A DNA stretch of 64,000 nt from Mesodorylaimus sp. YZB2_4 (Eukaryota; Nematoda; Enoplea; Dorylaimida; Dorylaimidae), in the NCBI GenBank assembly GCA_030248295.1, contig JASANH010001726.1, forward strand, positions 558,001 through 622,000. The letters run 5' to 3'. Of the stretch, positions 57,298 to 64,000 are shown in pieces. The notes beneath the pieces are model-generated. The model saw nothing but the letters and a program-made list of their open reading frames with translations, was not told the DNA's origin and made no database searches. Numbering within the stretch: position 1 is the first letter of the stretch; every line of letters starts with the position of its first letter. A program made the position numbers and the translations under genes.

Positions 57298-59838
57298 GGC
57301 GGCCTCGTCGTGTCTCCCGGGGCCTGTAACTTCACTAAATAAAGGAAAATTTGTAGCTTATACTGGCTTGAAAAAGGAGAAAATAACGCGTGGGCATCAT
57401 AGCGCTGCAGTGGTGGGTCATTTAAAAAGCAGGAAAATGACGCATCGTTTCATGCTACTCATTCATGAACAACATTACTCTGAGAGTTTGTCTCGAGGAA
57501 TCACATTCGTCAGCGAACAAGAAAAGACCTTCCCGTTGCGAGATACTAATCGCAAGGCCGTAATAGCCATGACACGAAACAGTGACACTCGTCTTTGAGC
57601 ACGAGACGCTAAAATCCTGAATTCGTAATCCGCGACAAGAAAGAAGCGAAAAAATGTTTTAATACAGTAGATTGCACTAGAAAAACACCTATTACTTTTG
57701 CTAATGTCATTTGGTGCGTCTAAACGAAAGAACTGCTCAAGGAATTATCGATTTGGAGAAAGCTAGAAACATCCTGAATTTTTCAGAATCCATGTAGATA
57801 GTCTCACAAAGAACCAAAAAGGCTCTAAAAATTAATCCGCACAAAAATTTGAGCGCGCTATAGGAAAAACCAGCAAAACCTTCATATGCTTTGAGTATCT
57901 AACCAGGTCTACTCTAAAACTGTTCGCAGAGGCACACAGCTAGCTATGTGATACCTGGGCCATGCGCAAAGTCTCTCCAAGTGTGGGTGCAGAGGGCAAG
58001 CAATTTAGCAATAACAGGCTGTTGTACAGCTCGAGTGAGCAATTATGCCGGTAGGGCAGGATCATAGCCTGCAACGTTGCACCGCCAAGTGGCTATGTCC
58101 ACTGCATCTAATCCTATCTGGTTCTGTTTAATCACGTGCAGTATCCTATTTGCCCCTAACTAACCAAAAGTTAATAAGAAACAGATGTACGGCAAATCAT
58201 TCCCAAATGTAGCTTAATTCCAAACATTCTTATTGTTATTCTCATCCTAGCGCGATTAAAATCAATTTTGGTGGCCAAAACTATTCTGTTTCCACTTTTA
58301 CCCCTTAGAAATGTATCAAGCTTCTCACAAGAGGCGAGCTGAAAGACGTTACGCAAAGCCCATTTGCCGCTTTTGTCTCAGATTTTGTAAGCCTAGTTTC
58401 ACGCGTTGTTTTATCTAAGAGCCTTGATAAAAGGGAGACAAGAACTGTAAAGACCCAAAACGGCTGGCAAATAAAATGGCTATTGAAAAATTGCTTTGTA
58501 AATTCTGGTTTCAAATCATGAAGAAGGATTTTACGCTTCAAGTCATTGACGTAACCCAATACAGGGGCTTAATTTTTTATAGTAGTTTTGCGCTTTAACA
58601 ACATCTTTCCGCCATCTGAGATCAAAACCAAAGTTCGGGAGAATAAAAGGACTAGACGCTGTGAAAACAATTTGTTATGCATCAAAAAAGGTCCCCAGAG
58701 CCTAAAACAGTTTCTTGAAGACTGCTGCGTATTTTGACGAGTCCTTGAGACAGATGGCTGGTGCATTTATGGAAATGGCGTGCTAGGTGCGAAAAGAAAA
58801 CTAACCTGCAGCGGTGTTTATTCAAAAAAAAGCTAGCAAATGATAAAATGCAAAGCGTGCTCTTTTTAAAGCTGCATCGCATCGCAAACTCTATTACCTG
58901 ACCATTCGATAATACTTTTCATCGTTGAAAAACTCGATAATCGATTACAGGCCAAGACATGGAAGGAATAAACGATTCCTAATCATAGACGTCCATGACA
59001 TAAAAATAAGGACCTAGTCGTCAATGATACCATGACAACAAGACACCACGCGTGCACAACGACTCATGCTTTCTCGTATGTCAGAAAAGATACACATGAA
59101 TTTCTCTCAACCCGAAACCAAAAAGTCTCTCATCCGCGCTAGTTAGGCCAGTCGCAGTCTGCTAACGAGTATCTGCCGCGTGGGACATTCATCACAGCTT
59201 GTGCTAACCACTCGGAATGGGTAGAGAATAGACGCATAGGCGCAGAGGAAAGGGCCATCGAAGTAAACACGCCAGTCGAGAACTTTGATCAATAATCCAG
59301 ACTAGCAGGGCACGTGCACGCTATGCTCTCACCATTCGAACAGGAGGAAGGAAGCTGACGACTTCAAAAACGAAAAACGCACGAACACCCTCTCCTGCCA
59401 AACGAGGCCCACACAACTGCAAGTGACTGAATAATGCAAAATCTAAGAGAACGATTTTTGAAGAGCAACTTCAGACGACTGTCTCACTTTTCGCGACAAT
59501 GAGTAAGCAAAAATTTGTTGAAGATGGAAATCGCGAAACAGCTGTCCTTCGCAATCAAAGAGGACGAGCAACTTTGACTCAGAAAACACGCCACTATGCC
59601 AGATTACTTTCAATGCCATGCCTGACAGTACTGCAGAAAATACTAAGCGCGAAAGGTCGATAGAAAGTGACGAAACCAGCAGGCCTTACACGGCCTATTT
59701 CTGGTTCATGGCATTCGTATTCGAAAATAAAAACGGCACACGCACGTCGCGAAGGGTTCTGACGAATGGTAAGCAAAAGCGACGACGCTCTTGCTATTTG
59801 CTCAGCAAAACCAGTTGTGCGGTTCCTTAAGTCAAAAA

Positions 59839-60003
59839 ATGATCGATTTTTCGTCAGAAGATGGTAAAATTCGAATGGGCGAAGAAATAAAGTTACAAGT
59901 AATGCTCAATGGACAACGTCTTGGTCGTTGCTACTGCTCCCTAGATAAATCTGGGATGCACCAAGGGAGCCGATGCTGGCGAAGCAGTAATTGCATCATT
60001 TAG
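59839..60003 (+). CDS. Doubtful short open frame or exon
   Basis: Fifty-four codons from an ATG: MIDFSSEDGKIRMGEEIKLQ, then VMLNGQRLGRCYCSLDKSG, ending NCII. The composition is protein-like, but there is no homologue I recognise, no clear splice partners and no repeat overlap. Confidence 0.25.
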   Translation: MIDFSSEDGKIRMGEEIKLQVMLNGQRLGRCYCSLDKSGMHQGSRCWRSSNCII

Positions 60004-60419
60004 TAATGACGTTAGGATGCCCTTTTAAAAATGTCTGATAAACTTATACCGAGAGGCACCATTGAGCAGCAGCTGCTGCTTCGTGTGCTCCGTGTGTATG
60101 TGCGTGTGGGCAGAAATGTCCGGCAAAAGTGCAAGATACCGTATACAAAAAGGCAGAATAACCCCCGAAAGTGAGAACTCCATCTTTACGCCGCTGTTTA
60201 TCTCAGAGTTCTGTAAAAGCGACCACATTTGACAATGAGCTTGTTGTGAGAATTAAAGGTATACGTACACAATGCCACCTTAGAACAATAGGTTGCTTCA
60301 TGCACGACCCAAAGTGTTTTTTTTAATTTTGTGGGCCGTAGCCCATTTTTCGAGTATGGCTGGCCAGCAGTCAAACTTTATAAGCAAGGCTGTGCGGGCA
60401 CCAGCCAGCACACACAACA

Positions 60420-60760
60420 ACGGCCACAACGTCCCTCTGTGCGTCGCCCCCCCCCCCCCCCCCCATGGGAGAACCTCCACGTGAGGTCATCCTGGATTGG
60501 ACACCGACTTCCTCGGACGAGGGCGGGCGAGCTTCGAACCCCATCGGTGTTCTGGTCGTTTGGCTTCTGTCGCTCCACTCGGAGCACCTCGGCGGCCGTG
60601 GGTGACTCACCAACGGCCTGGTGTGCGAGGGCTTACGGTTCGCAAACCGACCTCCGTCACCGGGGAGAGAACCTGGGACGTGCCCAGCCCAAGCAATATG
60701 GAGAGATATGCCGAACCGCTGAACCACCGCGGCCGCATGAGTCAACGATTAGGGCATAGG
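60420..60760 (+). repeat. Dispersed repeat family 1, copy 2
   Basis: Colinear with 4490-4860 (see there). This copy contains an 18-C run (60447-60464) that copy 1 lacks and a string CTTCGAACCCC that resembles a tRNA B box. Confidence 0.7.
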
Positions 60761-60924
60761 GTCGGCCCACGCCCTCCACTGCTGGCGAAAAGCGGATCAA
60801 TTTTAGTAAAATTTGAGGTTTTTATGTCCCTATCGAAAGGGTTCTTTGGAGGCAAGCTGTTTTTTCTTGGGCGTCGCATTTCTTCAGCGACTTCTGACCA
60901 TAGTGTGTAATGTGTCCAGACTCA

Positions 60925-60970
60925 CGACGGATCGGATGCGGGTTTGTCAGGATCAGGATTAGTAAATCCA
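60925..60970. repeat. GGATC short-period stretch
   Basis: GACGGATCGGATGCGGGTTT then GTCAGGATCAGGATTAGTAA; a short relative of the arrays at 32525 and 33555, including the phrase GGATGCGGGTTTGTC similar to GGATGGGGGTTTGTC at 32541. Confidence 0.55.
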
Positions 60971-62021
60971 GAAACAAAACAGAACGGAAAATATGAGCCC
61001 TGAGCAGTAATCGACCTGCACCTCTGAAATTATCAGCCCGAAGCATCTTTCAACGTGGAATTTGGAAATTTCATAACTTGATTGTTTCTTTTGTACATAA
61101 CGGAACTAAAACTGAATTTGAGCTAGCCACACCAACGATCGAGGCAAACAGAGCAGATGGTTTTTTGAAGGATCGCCGAATGTCGAGAACATGAGCAAAC
61201 GATTAGGCAAGGTTTCATTCAAAGAGGGTCTAACTGATGTGAGAGGGCGTGGGACCCGGTACCCTGGGAAGAAAATTGATCTTTAGACGTTTGCCTCATC
61301 GTGGCAAGTGGTTCAACTAACTAGAATTGGAACTCGCTAGGTACCTGCACCGACAAGCTAGCTAGCAAGTGTCACTTGCAAGCAGGATGTCTGTACCTCA
61401 TCTGCATGCCCAAGAGAACACACAAATAATCAAGACAAGATAAAGCTCCAAATTCGCTTTCATTTTATGCTGCAACAGCACAACAAGCTTGGGAAATATT
61501 GTATATAGCGATAAGTCGGGACCCCTTTTTAAGATCAGGACTTTTTGCGTTGGAGCTTATATTTTCCTCACCACAGAACACTTTTCAGTCACACAGCTTT
61601 TTTGAAATTCCTAAAGAAACTGCAAACATAGAGTAGCCAGACAGATTCCTCCCGCCCGTAAATGCAAAGAGTCGCTACAGGCTGTGATGTGCCAGCATAG
61701 CGTGCTTTTGCCTTACCATCTATGCAAGGCCCCGATGCCTAGACGTCGGGAGCGGGATCGTCAGGATCCGACCTATCGCTATGTACAATAAGTGGGAAAT
61801 GGAGTAGATACGGGTGAAACCCTTATACTTACACTGGAGACACCGAATTGCGCACCTCATTGTTAGTGAAACCCGAGCTCCACACCCTGCGGTTAACTGA
61901 CCAAACACTTGCCAGATTTACGAGCTGTTCGCAACACTCTATCAAAAACTTCTGAATCATGTCAGCAGCACTTGAGTACAGTACGAGTCGGTCCGTTAAA
62001 AAATTCGCAACTGTTCCAAAA

Positions 62022-63925
62022 TTATAACTGCACCATGGGGTCAAGTGACAATTTCTGAATTTCAGTGACAAAAAGTTCATCAATTATTTCATCGCATATG
62101 GAAGAAATTTTCTTTGAGAGCTCTTCCACCGCTTCATCCACAGTTTCTGACCACGCACTAAAAGGAAATTCTTATTTTTGAGGTTTTCTGGATGAAATTC
62201 TGCTCACCTATCGCTCAGGCCAACTGGTCTTGGTAGTTTTGACAGGGGAATGTCGAAAAGACCAAAATCCAGACGAATGGCAGAATTGGATTCAAGACTT
62301 GCCTGCCCAAATATTTGATCAAGTCTGAACGGTTCCATCGGGACGGGTTCGTAGTCCTCATTTCTCGATTCATGGCGCCTGAGATTAATTGCCGACAATT
62401 GAGGGTCTTGGTGATTTTTTAGGTGTTCCTTTTCAAAAAAGTAAATTTTTTATGCATTTAACCTAGTCAACAATCATTCGGATTACTTCAAGGGCAGTTA
62501 ATCGGCGCTCCAAATCAATAAATCGATCGTCATCAGGCGAAGTAGGGCCCCGCAGCTGTTCGTAGTCAGCAGGTTGCTGCCATTCATCATCGAGTCGCCG
62601 AGATTTCGATATTTGTTCTCGCTTGCGCTGCAAACACAGATCGTCCGGCAAGTAGAATGTACAGGGTGCGTGATATGGTCCCGCCTTTTTTGAACATGTA
62701 TTGGACGATGATGCGTAGCCGCCAAATGATGCTTACGGCACCACTCGATTCATTGTCTTTTTCTCTATCGGGCTATCTGGCTATTTATTTCCTGGAGCCG
62801 ATTATACGGGACAAATAAACGACCTGCGATTATTCCCCTACACAAATCACGATATGGCGATCAAAAAAAGCATGGGCGAAATCACTGAATGACTTGGCGG
62901 CCATCGTCGATAACTTTGTCAAATGTTTGGGTGATTGTAAGCTAAGGGAGGAAATTTCGTACATTTTCTGTAATTATGATATTGCAAGTGCATATTGGAG
63001 AGTTGGAGACAGCTTAGCTTTTGACTAGAGGCGGGGCTGCATCGGTTTTGAGCGTATGAGTCTAGCGCTGAAGCAACTTTCTACTCGTGCTCTAGTTGCG
63101 ACCAATCTCTCGCTGACTCAAAGGAGGGGAGATGGTCGCGATAGTTAACATGAACTGCCTATTAACATTCCACTGACTTTTTAAAAGTTAAAGCAGGGGA
63201 AAGCTGAACAGGGACCATCACGCTCCCAGTGCAGCAGGGCTTCAATGGCTTCAGAGGGATCTGAGCTTTTCCATTCAATTTTATGATGTCTGAGAGCAGA
63301 AAAACCAAGGTTCATAGCCTTCTAGCCATATGCCCTACTGTACAGCGATTTTTAAGCATGTGGCTTTTTAAAAGAAGCGCACCTACTGCCTCAACGATCG
63401 CTGATTTCATAAGAGTGTACGCTGTTGTAATCTGCGGCTGCATTGGCTTAAAATGAGTGGTTCAGCGCTTGTCTACGGCTTGGTAGCGAGCAACTGGGCC
63501 TGTCCCAGCCGCTGGCCTATGCCATAAATGACTGGCACCGCCAAGTGAAGACACAGCGAGAAGATGCTGTTCATCTCCGGTTATTAAAACTAAAAGGGCC
63601 TCGCTCAAACAGAAAGGGTCCAAAAATTTTTAAAAAACCTACTGTAATGTAAGCTCGCTTACACGCAGATTACAGTATCTTACTTACCGCCAGGGGTAAG
63701 GGCAATAAGAAACCTTTTGGCCGGAAGTCAGGTCTGTGATACACTAATCGTGAACGGGCTCCGCTTTGCTTCTTATCGACGGCAGCTTGACGCAATCGAT
63801 TTTGCAATTCCACTTCAGAGATTAGAGAGAGCAACTTGCACTTCTGAAAAACACATGCAAGCGAGAAATGGAGACAGAAAAAAAAAGATGATTGCACCTC
63901 TTCCAAGGATTGCACGATTTCCATT
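62022..63925 (-). CDS. 3' exons of unrecognised gene, continues past window
   Basis: Exons on the minus strand: 63925-63898 (28 bases), 63843-63688, 62627-62472, 62428-62208 and 62157-62022. All are GT-AG with matching phases; the visible part is about 231 aa. Segments: MEIVQSLEE, KCKLLSLISEVELQNRLRQA (amphipathic helix), RKREQISKSRRLDDEW, DLERRLTALEVIRMI-EHLKN, VPMEPFRLDQIFGQA, and SAWSETVDEAVEELSKKISS leading to a coiled-coil-like end. The intron 62471-62429 is only 43 bases. The last exon could also use a weak donor (ATG/GTGCAG) and continue with KFLIECCEQLVNLASVW from 61955. Rich in helices and charge, it looks like a cytoskeletal or centrosomal-type protein, but I do not recognise it. 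Confidence 0.62.
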
Positions 63926-64000
63926 CTGAACAAAATCAAATAGTGAGCCAATTTTTTCACATTTTCACTGGTCCGCTCATCTGGTAAATGTCCGGATGAG
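63926..64000. other. Window end, intron or upstream exon
   Basis: On the minus strand the acceptor TTTGTTCAG precedes the 28-base exon. The remaining bases may include the end of an earlier exon (frame GHLPDERTSEN followed by GTGAAA), which would make the intron only 35 bases; not decidable here. Confidence 0.35.

Larger units (their letters stand above)
57298..62021. other. Intergenic, no convincing gene
   Basis: It contains the second copy of repeat family 1 (60420-60760), a C18 run, a GGATC stretch (60925-60970) and one doubtful exon (59839-60003). The rest shows no motif. Confidence 0.5.

Noticed and set aside
60500-60560. tRNA gene suggested by a B-box-like CTTCGAACCCC
   Set aside because: No A box at the right distance and no cloverleaf; it belongs to the dispersed repeat, and the copy at 4490 lacks the motif.
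60331-60759. 142-codon open frame on plus and 124 on minus
   Set aside because: Both lie in the repeat copy at 60420-60760 and run through the poly(C) tract; the homologous copy at 4490 does not keep the frames.

Overview
The window is animal (metazoan) genomic DNA: spliced genes with GT-AG introns, long repeat-rich intergenic spacers and animal gene families (DEG/ENaC channel, DAAM-type formin, FAAH-like amidase, IRG-like GTPase). Several introns are tiny (43, 53, 55 and 58 nt), there is an intronless GT92 (DUF23) glycosyltransferase, the word TACTGTA/TACAGTA is abundant, and there are runs of G or C. Together these suggest a nematode or another small-intron ecdysozoan. This is inference, because no rRNA, mitochondrial or spliced-leader marker is present.

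Layout. 1-1.9 kb: no gene. 1.88-4.13 kb (+): DEG/ENaC channel gene with broken reading frame. 5.59-6.97 kb (+): intact intronless GT92 glycosyltransferase. 8.79-12.91 kb (-): nine-exon DAAM-like formin, reconstructed exon by exon (853 aa). 17.44-20.88 kb (-): four-exon sphingosine-1-phosphate phosphatase (414 aa). 23.03-23.58 kb (+): gluconokinase. 24.60-26.48 kb (+): FAAH-family protein that has lost all three catalytic residues. 26.9-28.4 kb: LINE reverse transcriptase remnants. 29.49-30.77 kb (-): OTU-domain protein without the usual catalytic His. 34.05-35.39 kb (-): three-exon IRG-like GTPase with degenerate G1 and G3 motifs. 35.4-54.8 kb: repeat-rich accessory region with nested inverted-repeat transposons, a tandem 1.1-kb duplication, and a small secreted or membrane protein family (complete copy at 49.5-50.1 kb, relatives at 39.0 and 42.6 kb). 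54.82-57.30 kb (-): two-exon protein with a long Ser-rich region and two TM helices. 62.02-63.93 kb (-): 3' exons of an unrecognised gene that runs off the window.

The genes do not form one pathway. Two act in lipid-signal turnover (S1P phosphatase and the FAAH relative). A recurring theme is an intact or nearly intact reading frame in which the expected catalytic residues are changed (FAAH-like, IRG-like, OTU-like, and a conservative Asp-to-Glu change in the S1P phosphatase). The most original observation is the small-protein family of the 39-50 kb region, whose exon size, splice phase and signal-peptide codons are conserved between copies. Exon borders were read by eye from splice sites and frame continuity, and no similarity search was run.
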